Assembly: GCA_016934645.1 (NCBI GenBank)
Contig: JAFGSL010000679.1
Span: forward strand, 1 to 15,681
Length of the DNA: 15,681 nucleotides
Reading direction: 5' to 3'
From: Anaerolineae bacterium
GTDB lineage: Bacteria; Chloroflexota; Anaerolineae; B4-G1; SLSP01
In this document: piece by piece, positions 1 through 6,607 of the stretch
How positions within the stretch are numbered: position 1 is the first letter of the stretch
Layout of the letters: the number at the start of each line of letters is the position of its first letter
The notes under the pieces: model-generated
The model's database searches: none
Seen by the model: only the letters and a program-made list of their open reading frames with translations
Told to the model about the DNA's origin: nothing
Made by a program: the position numbers and the translations under genes

Positions 1-38
1 AATCCCGATCCTCATCTTTTTTATAGGAGAAATGACCC

Positions 39-1280
39 ATGAATTATCGAGCCATGTACGACCTGTTAGCCGAAGATTTGACCCAACAAGGCATCGACGT
101 TGACATTGTGAAGGCGCGGCTGAAGGCGCAAAAGATCGAGACACCCTCGTGGGGCTACGCCAACAGCGGCACGCGCTTCAAAGCCTTCGCGTGGCCCGGC
201 GCTGCCGTGACCACCCGCGAGAAACTCGACGACGCGGCGATGGTCCACAAGATGACGGGCATCGCGCCATCGGTGGCGCTGCACATCCCCTGGGACAAGC
301 CCGAGGATAACGACTACACCGCGATGCGCGAATACGCCGAGGCGCAGGGCATCACGCTGGGCGCGATCAATCCCAACGTTTTCCAGGATGACGAGTATCG
401 CCTGGGATCGTTCGGCAATCCCGATCCCGGCATCCGCGAGATGGCCCTTGACCACATCCTGGAGTGCTGCGAGATCATGACCAAGACCGGCAGCCGTGAC
501 CTCAGCCTGTGGTTCGCCGACGGAACGAACTACGCCGGGCAGGACAGCCTCCGCGGGCGCAAGCGCCGCTTCGAGCAGGGTCTGCGCCAGACCTACGCGC
601 ATCTGCCCGCGGGCGGGCGGATGCTCATCGAGTACAAGCTGTTCGAGCCGGCCTTCTACAACACCGATCTGCCCGACTGGGGCACATCGTATGCGTTCAG
701 CCTCAAGCTGGGCGAGCGGGCGCAGGTGTTGGTAGACCTGGGCCACCACGCGCAGGGCGTCAACATCGAGCAAATCGTCGCCTTCCTGCTCGACGAGGGC
801 AAGCTGGGCGGCTTCCACTTCAACAATCGCAAGTACGCGGACGACGACCTCATCGTCGGCACGGTCAATCCCTACGAGCTGTTCCTCATCTACAACGAGC
901 TGGCCGATGCGGAACTGGGCACATCTGAACCAGCACACACGACAGCCAACAACGTCGCTTATATGATCGACCAATCGCACGCGGTCGAGGGCAAACTCGC
1001 GCCGATGATCTACTCCGTGCTCAACTGCCAGGAAGCCTACGCGAAGGCCCTGCTCGTACAGCGCAAGCCGCTCGCCGCCGCGCAATCCGAGGGCAACGTC
1101 CTGGGCGCGCACCGCATCCTCACCGCGGCCTATCGCTACGACGTGCGGCCGCTCCTCGCCGTCGTCCGCGAAGAGATGGGTGTGCCGGTCGATCCCATTG
1201 CCGCCTACTGGGCCAGTGCATACGAAAACAAAATCCGCAAAGAACGTGGCCTCGCCGAAACCAGCGGCGGCTATCAGTAA
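39..1280 (+). CDS. rhaI: L-rhamnose isomerase, Pseudomonas/Streptomyces (RhaI) type
   Basis: A 413-residue cytoplasmic TIM-barrel sugar isomerase that interconverts L-rhamnose and L-rhamnulose, the first step of L-rhamnose catabolism; related enzymes also act on other rare aldoses. Visible metal-site residues are E198 (IEYK), D233 and H236 (VDLGHH), H260 (GFHFN), and D268 and D270 (YADDD), with D311 (MIDQSH) further on. The E-35-D, D-3-H, D-27-H and H-8-D-2-D spacing equals what I recall for the two-metal site of the Pseudomonas stutzeri enzyme, so catalytic competence is likely. Length is normal for the family, and it is distinct from the E. coli RhaA type. The start is supported by AGGAGA at 25-30, eight bases upstream. 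No kinase, aldolase or transporter of the pathway is visible downstream; any partners would lie left of the window. Confidence 0.9.
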   Translation: MNYRAMYDLLAEDLTQQGIDVDIVKARLKAQKIETPSWGYANSGTRFKAFAWPGAAVTTREKLDDAAMVHKMTGIAPSVALHIPWDKPEDNDYTAMREYAEAQGITLGAINPNVFQDDEYRLGSFGNPDPGIREMALDHILECCEIMTKTGSRDLSLWFADGTNYAGQDSLRGRKRRFEQGLRQTYAHLPAGGRMLIEYKLFEPAFYNTDLPDWGTSYAFSLKLGERAQVLVDLGHHAQGVNIEQIVAFLLDEGKLGGFHFNNRKYADDDLIVGTVNPYELFLIYNELADAELGTSEPAHTTANNVAYMIDQSHAVEGKLAPMIYSVLNCQEAYAKALLVQRKPLAAAQSEGNVLGAHRILTAAYRYDVRPLLAVVREEMGVPVDPIAAYWASAYENKIRKERGLAETSGGYQ

Positions 1281-1289
1281 ACAAACGAA

Positions 1290-1362
1290 TCTCGCCCGCA
1301 GAGCCGCAAAGACGTAGAGGTTTTTCAGGATTTTCTTGGCGTCTCTGCGGCTTTGCGCGAGA
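1290..1362. repeat. Long imperfect palindrome in spacer, probable dispersed repeat
   Basis: Arms 1290-1314 and 1340-1362 can form a stem of about 23 bp: TCTCGC pairs with GCGAGA, and then a 17-bp stretch pairs with one G-U and one A-C mismatch and a two-base bulge. The loop is 1315-1339. The arms are built from CGCAGAG / CGCAAAG / GACG units, typical of palindromic spacer repeats common in environmental Chloroflexota and other phyla (recollection, not checked). No U-tract follows directly, so it is a poor classical terminator, though it could slow transcription between the isomerase and the maturase gene. Confidence 0.65.
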
Positions 1363-1441
1363 ACTTTTGGTTTTTCTAATTCAAAGTACATTTGCCCGCT
1401 ACAGCATTTGTAGATTCGTGGTTCATTTTTGAGGAACGATA

Positions 1442-2734
1442 ATGGCTCAAGCATCCCCAGCCCCGCGCGCGTTCCACGTGATGGTGAAGCCGCGCGGGCC
1501 AATCTGCAACCTCAACTGCGGATATTGCTACTATCTCGCCAAAGAGAAACTGTACCCCGGCAGCGACTTTCGCATGAGCGATGCCGTGCTGGACAGCTTC
1601 ACCCGACAGTACATCGAAGCGCAGCATGTGCCGGAAGTGACGTTTGGCTGGCAGGGTGGCGAACCGCTGCTGATGGGCATCGACTTCTTCGAGCGCGCGA
1701 TTGCCTTGCAGGAGCAGTACAAACGGCCCGGCATGCGCATCATCAACACGCTGCAAACTAACGGCACGCTGGTAGACGAAGCATGGGGCGAATTCTTCAA
1801 AGCGCACAACTTCCTCATCGGCCTGAGCCTCGACGGCCCGCAGGCGATGCACGACGCCTATCGCCGGGACAAAGGCAGCGCGCCGACATGGGAGCGCGTG
1901 ATGCGCGCCTGCGACATCTTCCAGAAGCACGACGTCGAATACAATATCCTCTGCACCGTGCATCAGGCCAACGCCGACCACCCCCTCGAAGTCTACCGGT
2001 TCTTCCGCGACGAGGTGCAAACGCAGTTCGTCCAGTTCATCCCTATTGTGCGGCGCGATAACGAAACCGGCCACCAGGAAGGGGAGGCACTGACCGGACA
2101 CTCCGTCACCGCGGAGCAGTATGGCAACTTCCTCATCGGCGTTTTTGACGAGTGGGTACGCCACGACGTAGGCCAAGTGTACGTGCAACTCTTCGACGTG
2201 GCGCTGGCTGCGTGGATGGGCCAACGGCCGGGGCTATGCGTCTTCGAGCCGACGTGCGGTCTGGGATTGGCCATGGAGCACAACGGCGACCTCTACGCCT
2301 GCGATCACTTCGTCGAACCGCGCTACCAACTCGGTAACATCATGGAGACGCCGCTTGTGGAACTCGTGGCATCGGAAGCACAGCGCAAATTCGGGCAGGA
2401 TAAGCGCGACACGCTTCCCCAACAATGCCGCGATTGCGAAGTGCGCTTCATCTGCAACGGTGGCTGCCCCAAAAACCGCATTTCTGTCACACCGGATGGC
2501 GAACCGGGATTGAACCACCTTTGCGAAGGCTACAAAGCCTTCTTTGCGCACATCAACCGCCCCATAAAAATGATGGTCGAAGAACTGCGCCAGCAGCGCG
2601 CTCCTGCCAACGTGATGTACCGCCTGGCCCAGGAAGAGGCAGACCTAGCCGCCCGCTTCGCTCAGGCTAAACGCAACGATCCCTGCCCCTGCGGGAGTGG
2701 AAGAAAGTTCAAGCATTGCCACGGGCGCGCGTAG
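1442..2734 (+). CDS. Anaerobic sulfatase-maturating enzyme (radical SAM/SPASM) with C-terminal SEC-C motif
   Basis: A 430-residue radical SAM protein predicted to oxidise the active-site Cys or Ser of sulfatases to formylglycine without oxygen. The SAM [4Fe-4S] motif is C22-x3-C26-x2-C29, followed by GGEP at 72-75 and QTNGTL at 105-110. The SPASM region carries the two-auxiliary-cluster cysteines C266, C272, C287, C329, C332, C338, C342 and C361. D288 after C287 (YACDHF) matches the catalytic base described for the Clostridium perfringens enzyme. Residues 413-428 form a SEC-C motif (C415-x-C417-x8-C426-H427), a small zinc-binding module absent from the best-studied maturases. The start is supported by GAGGA at 1431-1435. 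No sulfatase gene is in the window, so the substrate must be encoded elsewhere. A related radical SAM peptide modifier is possible but less likely. Confidence 0.88.
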   Translation: MAQASPAPRAFHVMVKPRGPICNLNCGYCYYLAKEKLYPGSDFRMSDAVLDSFTRQYIEAQHVPEVTFGWQGGEPLLMGIDFFERAIALQEQYKRPGMRIINTLQTNGTLVDEAWGEFFKAHNFLIGLSLDGPQAMHDAYRRDKGSAPTWERVMRACDIFQKHDVEYNILCTVHQANADHPLEVYRFFRDEVQTQFVQFIPIVRRDNETGHQEGEALTGHSVTAEQYGNFLIGVFDEWVRHDVGQVYVQLFDVALAAWMGQRPGLCVFEPTCGLGLAMEHNGDLYACDHFVEPRYQLGNIMETPLVELVASEAQRKFGQDKRDTLPQQCRDCEVRFICNGGCPKNRISVTPDGEPGLNHLCEGYKAFFAHINRPIKMMVEELRQQRAPANVMYRLAQEEADLAARFAQAKRNDPCPCGSGRKFKHCHGRA

Positions 2735-2772
2735 CCGCAGCGCCTGCCAACACCGAGTTGGAACGCATCCCT

Positions 2773-2795
2773 GTTGAGTGGCTCACGGGCTCAAC
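2773..2795. other. Weak hairpin downstream of the maturase gene
   Basis: GTTGAG (2773-2778) and CTCAAC (2790-2795) can pair across an 11-base loop, and CGCATCC occurs on both sides (2764-2770 and 2800-2806). No U-tract follows, so termination is uncertain. The rest of the 197-base spacer 2735-2931 shows no gene. Confidence 0.25.
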
Positions 2796-2872
2796 TGGTC
2801 GCATCCTGTTCTCCCAACACAATTGCCACGAACCTGCCATGTAACCCTAACAGAAAGTTCTTTTTCTTGGTG

Positions 2873-2878
2873 TATACT
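2873..2878 (+). promoter_or_regulatory. Candidate -10 element for the signalling operon
   Basis: TATACT matches the sigma-70 -10 consensus at five of six positions and lies 53 bases before the histidine kinase ATG, in an AT-richer stretch. No good -35 hexamer is visible at 16-18 bases upstream, so this is only a candidate. Confidence 0.25.
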
Positions 2879-2931
2879 ACTGACCTAGTGTACGAAGATA
2901 AAGTTTCGGGATATTTTCTGAGCCTATAGAG

Positions 2932-4095
2932 ATGACGGGATTACTTTTCGCTGAGATACTTATCGCCGATACGGTGGTCAGCTCTGTCCTTGAGATGCGC
3001 ACCGTATTGCAGAATATGGGCTACCTTGTGCGGCGCGTCGAGAATGGCCAAGCAATTTTAGAGGAAACGCGTGATCATCCTCCCGATTTGATCTTGCTAA
3101 CGGACAATCTGCCCGATATCGATGGCCATTCGGTCATTCGCCAGATTCGCAGCAAAGGCCATACTGCGTTCATCCCTATGATTATACTCTCCGACAGGGA
3201 TGATCAAGACAGCATCGCGGCGGCGTTGAATGCCGGCGCCGACGAAGTCCTGGTCAAGCCGGTCACCAATGCCGAGTTGCTACTGCGGGTGCGCGCCATG
3301 TTGCGACTCAAACAGTCCACAGACACCCTGACCGATCTCAACGCGACGCTGGAACAGAAAGTCGAGGAACGCACGCGGGCTTTAGAAGAAGCACACGCAC
3401 GTCTGCGGCATGCCGAGAAACTTGCGGCGATGGGGAACATGGCCGCTTCAGTCGCGCACGACATCAACAATCCTCTGACCGGCATTCTGACCTATTTGTA
3501 CTTGATGAAACAAGACGCGCCTGTCGATAGCGAGATGCAAAAAGACCTGGAACTGATCGAGAGACAGGCGCAGGTGATTGCCCAGTTGGTGAAACAACTT
3601 CAGACCTTCTCGAGACCACCGCAGAAAGATAAGCACCCGGTACCACTCGGCGCCATTCTCAACGACATTCTTACACTGATTGGACATGACCTGCGCAAAC
3701 GCAACATCAAAGTAGCGTGCGAGTGCGCCTACAGCTTACCAGAGGTATTGGCCGCACCGGATCAATTAAGCGAAGTCTTTATGAACTTGATCGTCAACGC
3801 ACGCGATGCAATGCCCGATGGCGGAACGTTGGAAATCCGCGCCGAGGTGGAAACTGAGAACACGCTTCTCGTGCGGGTATCCGATACCGGATCAGGCATT
3901 GCGCCGGAAATTATGGAGCATCTTTTCGAGCCATTCCACACCACCAAGGGGGACCATGGGACAGGCCTAGGGTTAGCGATTTGCTACCGGATTATGGAGG
4001 AGCACGAGGGTGATATTTGGGTGGATAGCCGTCCAGGTCAAGGAACGACGTTCATGATTCGTTTGCCGTCAGTCCAGCCATCTATTGTAGAGTGA
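2932..4095 (+). CDS. Sensor histidine kinase with N-terminal degenerate receiver domain
   Basis: A 387-residue soluble kinase with no membrane segment. Residues 8-125 form a receiver-like domain. A coiled-coil linker (about 130-165) leads to a HisKA dimerisation domain with phosphorylatable H176 (AHDINNPL). An NtrB/AtoS-like ATPase follows: N-box N285/N289, G1 box DTGSG at 318-322, F-box FEPFHTTK at 332-339 and G2 box GTGLGL at 343-348. The kinase core looks complete. The receiver is odd: the phospho-acceptor position is T57 (LLTDNLPDIDG, with Asp shifted one residue to D58), and the acidic pair is D13-T14, although S87 and K109 are kept. It is probably a pseudo-receiver used for binding. It is the first gene of a tight operon, with nine bases before the GTPase gene. 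The likely phosphate target is the response regulator at 6608. The ribosome binding site is weak. Confidence 0.88.
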   Translation: MTGLLFAEILIADTVVSSVLEMRTVLQNMGYLVRRVENGQAILEETRDHPPDLILLTDNLPDIDGHSVIRQIRSKGHTAFIPMIILSDRDDQDSIAAALNAGADEVLVKPVTNAELLLRVRAMLRLKQSTDTLTDLNATLEQKVEERTRALEEAHARLRHAEKLAAMGNMAASVAHDINNPLTGILTYLYLMKQDAPVDSEMQKDLELIERQAQVIAQLVKQLQTFSRPPQKDKHPVPLGAILNDILTLIGHDLRKRNIKVACECAYSLPEVLAAPDQLSEVFMNLIVNARDAMPDGGTLEIRAEVETENTLLVRVSDTGSGIAPEIMEHLFEPFHTTKGDHGTGLGLAICYRIMEEHEGDIWVDSRPGQGTTFMIRLPSVQPSIVE

Positions 4096-4104
4096 GTCGA
4101 AATT

Positions 4105-4716
4105 ATGTTCATCAACTGGAAAACTCGCGAAGTGAATTTAAATATTGTATACTATGGGCCGGCGTTGAGTGGCAAGACGACTAACCTGGAACAGATCCAC
4201 GCCCGCACCAAACCTGCCGTCCGCAGCGAACTCTTCACGCTGAACACGCGCGAGGATCGCACGATTTTCTTCGACTTCATGCAATTAGAAATCGGGCAGA
4301 TCTCCGGACTGCGACCAAAATTTGGACTGTACACCGTGCCCGGTCAAGTATACTACGAAGCCACACGCGAGGCTGTGTTGCGGCGCGCCGATGCATTGGT
4401 CTTTGTGGCGGATTCTCAGGCATCCCGTTTGGGAGACAATATCGCATCGTGGGGCGATATGGAGCGCCAACTAGCACGGATGCGCCGCTCCGTGCGTTCT
4501 CTGCCGGTGGTGGTGCAGTTCAACAAACGTGATCTGCCGGACGTGATGCCGGTGGCAGAGCTGAAGGTCGCCCTGGGGCTTGGCAACCTCCCTTGTCAAG
4601 AGGCCTCCGCTGCCAAAGGCATCGGCGTCCCCGAAACATTGCAAACGACGATACGCCTCCTTTTGGCGTATTTGCAGTACAATTTAAAAACCCAACAACA
4701 GAGAACCGGATCGTGA
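4105..4716 (+). CDS. MglA-like small Ras-family GTPase
   Basis: A 203-residue GTPase of the bacterial MglA family, the type that sets polarity and motility in Myxococcus through GTP/GDP switching with MglB-like roadblock partners. G1/Walker A is GPALSGKT (18-25). The switch-2 region reads TVPGQ (77-81), where MglA proteins have PGQ in place of the DxxGQ of eukaryotic Ras. G4 is NKRD (140-143) and a G5-like EASAAKG follows at 167-172. The N-terminal NLNIVYYGPALSG stretch is typical of the family. The stop codon overlaps the next gene by four bases (GTGA), indicating translational coupling to the roadblock protein, its likely regulator. The cellular role here is unknown; signalling through this operon is inferred. 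Whether this organism uses it for motility cannot be told from the window. Confidence 0.9.
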   Translation: MFINWKTREVNLNIVYYGPALSGKTTNLEQIHARTKPAVRSELFTLNTREDRTIFFDFMQLEIGQISGLRPKFGLYTVPGQVYYEATREAVLRRADALVFVADSQASRLGDNIASWGDMERQLARMRRSVRSLPVVVQFNKRDLPDVMPVAELKVALGLGNLPCQEASAAKGIGVPETLQTTIRLLLAYLQYNLKTQQQRTGS

Positions 4717-5090
4717 AAGCCATACAGCAAATTATTACAGATTTAAGTCAACAAGAGGGATTTGGCACAGTAGTGTTGACGGATGCTTCGGGTTTGCCGT
4801 TAGCGATATCGGCAAATCGAGAGGAAGCCGAAGCGCTCGCCGCAGTCGTAACCGACATTTTGCGTTCTTCAGCAGGCATTGGGCGCCGTCTGGGATGGGG
4901 AGAGATGAAAGAGATTATGTTACTCTCGGATGACGCACAACGCGGTGTGTTGTGTCGCCGCTTTCAAAGCGGAGAGCAAAGCCTGGTGCTGGCGCTTTTC
5001 ATTCAGCCGCAATACGTTTACTGGAAAGCCACAACCCAGGCCATCCAAAAGATCAAACAAGCCTGGAGTTTTTCAGGCACAGGAAAGTGA
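4713..5090 (+). CDS. Roadblock/LC7-domain protein (MglB-like)
   Basis: A 125-residue single-domain roadblock/LC7 protein. The fold signature is the strand-turn-strand GTVVLTDASGLPLAISAN (18-35) followed by a helix with EEAEALAAVVTDI and a second sheet hairpin. Such proteins dimerise and, as MglB does for MglA, act as GTPase-activating or scaffolding partners. I place the start at the GTG at 4713, which overlaps the GTPase stop (GTGA). A longer reading from 4593 would only extend into the GTPase gene and adds no roadblock sequence. The next gene begins six bases after the stop. Partnership with the GTPase is inferred from coupling and family precedent; direct GAP activity cannot be read from the sequence. 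Confidence 0.8.
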   Translation: MKAIQQIITDLSQQEGFGTVVLTDASGLPLAISANREEAEALAAVVTDILRSSAGIGRRLGWGEMKEIMLLSDDAQRGVLCRRFQSGEQSLVLALFIQPQYVYWKATTQAIQKIKQAWSFSGTGK

Positions 5091-5096
5091 GGGTGT

Positions 5097-5816
5097 ATGG
5101 CACTCAAGGGAAGTTTGGCCGATCTGACCGTCGCGGACTTGATCCAGTTGCACTGCCAATCCGGAGCAAGCGCGGTGTTAACAGCACAGCGTGGCAGAGA
5201 CAATGTCGCCGTCTACTTTGATGGCGGCGAGGTCGTCCACGCAACATCCGGCACAACACAGGGCGAGGAAGTGGTCTATGCATTGTTGGCCTGGGAGACC
5301 GGGACCTTCGAGGTCGAACAGAGCCGTGAAGCGCCAACCCGGACGATCAACATACCGTGGTCGGCGTTGATTATGGAAGGACTACGTCGTTTTGATGAAC
5401 AACAGCATTTAGGAACAAAAAAAAAGGAGCAAGAAGCAATGGCAGGAGAAACACGTCGAGATCGTTTGGCGAAAATACTGCGGAATTTGATCGATACCTC
5501 TGGCGATGTTAACGGTGTAGCAATTGTCAGCATGGATGGCCTGATCATGGCAGCGGATCTACCTTCGACGGTGGACCAGGCACGCGTGGGCGCAGTTGCT
5601 GCGGCGATTCTGAATCTTTCGGGGCGTTCAGTCAGCCAACTCAAACGCGGCGACTTACAGCAGACGACCATTCAAGGGGCAGAGGGCTACATCTTAATCA
5701 CGCAGGCCGGTCCAAATGCGGTGTTGGTAGGATTGACGGGCCAGGGAGTCAACCTGGGTATGGTCTTTCTCGAAATTCGGGAATGTGCCGCCGCAGTCGC
5801 CGCCGAGTTACGGTAA
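5097..5816 (+). CDS. DUF4388-roadblock fusion protein
   Basis: A 239-residue protein in two parts. Residues 1-100 are a DUF4388-type domain (MALKGSLADLTVADLIQL start, YFDGGEVVHA at 40-49, a WETGTF core), a family linked to bacterial signalling and GTPase gene neighbourhoods. Residues 118-239 are a roadblock/LC7 domain (VNGVAIVSMDGLIMAADLP, 138-155). The charged linker at 101-117 is encoded by an A9 run that merges with a strong Shine-Dalgarno and the in-frame ATG of M115, so a stand-alone 125-residue roadblock protein is probably also made. The main start has a GAGGG-like site close upstream and lies six bases after the preceding stop. A role as scaffold or regulator for the GTPase is inferred. 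Confidence 0.85.
   Translation: MALKGSLADLTVADLIQLHCQSGASAVLTAQRGRDNVAVYFDGGEVVHATSGTTQGEEVVYALLAWETGTFEVEQSREAPTRTINIPWSALIMEGLRRFDEQQHLGTKKKEQEAMAGETRRDRLAKILRNLIDTSGDVNGVAIVSMDGLIMAADLPSTVDQARVGAVAAAILNLSGRSVSQLKRGDLQQTTIQGAEGYILITQAGPNAVLVGLTGQGVNLGMVFLEIRECAAAVAAELR
5417..5441 (+). promoter_or_regulatory. A9 homopolymer overlapping an internal Shine-Dalgarno and in-frame ATG
   Basis: Nine A residues (5417-5425) run into AAGGAG (5424-5429). An ATG in the same frame as the fusion gene lies at 5439-5441, nine bases downstream. It coincides with the boundary between the DUF4388 and roadblock domains. Internal initiation would yield residues 115-239 alone. Slippage by one base on the A run would end the upstream product at an early stop in either shifted frame, giving a DUF4388-only protein. 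Confidence 0.6.
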
Positions 5817-5827
5817 GGAGGGAACCT

Positions 5828-6583
5828 ATGCCATCGCAAGTACTTTTTGAAAATGCAGAGCACAAGAACGTATTGCTGGAAGATTTTACATCGGGGAAGA
5901 TGGTGCAGGCCAACCAACATCTCATCATCCACAAAGGGCATGGGATGTTGCTCGATCCAGGCGGTCACAAAGTCTACTCGTATGCCCTGGAAGAACTTTC
6001 TGCCTTGATCTCGCCGAACAATCTGGACTACATCCTCTTCTCGCACCAGGACCCGGACATCGTGGCGGCGGCCAATGGGTGGCTGATGGTGACCGATGCG
6101 CACGCGCTGCTTTCCCAGTTGTGGGTGCGGTTTATCACCCACTTCGGAGTGGACGATTTCCTGGTCGATCGGATTGAGGCCGTGCCCGACCGGGGAAGCA
6201 CAGTGGATCTCATGGGCTGCCAGTTGATGCTAGTACCGGCGCACTTCATGCATTCCTCCGGCAACTTCCAGGTTTACGATCCCGTAGCGAAAATCCTCTA
6301 CACGGGCGACCTGGGCGCTTCTCTAGGACAAACCTACATTGCCGTCGAAAACTTCGACGATCACATCCAGTATATGGAAGGCTTTCACCGCCGCTATATG
6401 CCGTCCAACAAAGTGCTGAAGCTTTGGGCCGCCATGGTGAAACCTCTGGATATCGAAATCATTGCTCCACAACATGGCGCGATGATTGCCGGCAAGGACA
6501 ATGTGGCGCGCTTCATCGCCTGGGCCGAATCGCTGGCTTGCGGTTTGGACCTCATGGGGGGATACTACAAATTGCCTGTTTAA
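5828..6583 (+). CDS. ODP-type diiron metallo-beta-lactamase-fold protein (candidate O2/NO/redox sensor)
   Basis: A 251-residue MBL-fold protein of the flavodiiron/ODP branch, lacking the flavodoxin domain of true flavodiiron oxidoreductases. Likely metal ligands are H73, D75 and D77 in SHQDPDI, then H142 (FMHSSGNF), D161 (YTGDLG) and H216 (APQHG). The 19-residue H142-D161 spacing equals that of flavodiiron proteins. The usual HxExDH motif reads HxDxDI, so one histidine ligand is replaced by I78, a change I associate with ODP proteins (oxygen-binding diiron proteins, studied with chemotaxis proteins in Treponema). The start has a strong AAGGAGGG site at 5815-5822, eleven bases after the previous stop. 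Placement between the roadblock genes and the response regulator suggests it is the sensory input of the operon. A reductase role is possible, since no redox partner is encoded nearby to exclude it. Confidence 0.8.
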   Translation: MPSQVLFENAEHKNVLLEDFTSGKMVQANQHLIIHKGHGMLLDPGGHKVYSYALEELSALISPNNLDYILFSHQDPDIVAAANGWLMVTDAHALLSQLWVRFITHFGVDDFLVDRIEAVPDRGSTVDLMGCQLMLVPAHFMHSSGNFQVYDPVAKILYTGDLGASLGQTYIAVENFDDHIQYMEGFHRRYMPSNKVLKLWAAMVKPLDIEIIAPQHGAMIAGKDNVARFIAWAESLACGLDLMGGYYKLPV

Positions 6584-6607
6584 CGGGCCGAATAGCAAAG
6601 GTGTGGG

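Noticed and set aside
66..1502. 478-residue open frame on the minus strand opposite rhaI
   Set aside because: It is a shadow of a high-GC gene: the plus-strand frame has recognisable isomerase metal-site residues, while this one has no family motif and low-complexity Ala/Arg/Leu/Val content.
1376..2224. 282-residue minus-strand open frame opposite the maturase gene
   Set aside because: The plus strand carries the full radical SAM and SPASM cysteine set; this frame has no motif or ribosome binding site.
4593..5090. Longer 165-residue version of the first roadblock protein
   Set aside because: The first 40 residues are the GTPase 3' end read in another frame; the GTG at 4713 with GTGA coupling fits the roadblock fold and family length.
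5783..5827. Upstream extension of the ODP gene into the previous gene
   Set aside because: The ATG at 5828 has a strong AAGGAGGG site and starts the conserved sequence; the extension is Arg-rich out-of-frame sequence from the preceding gene.
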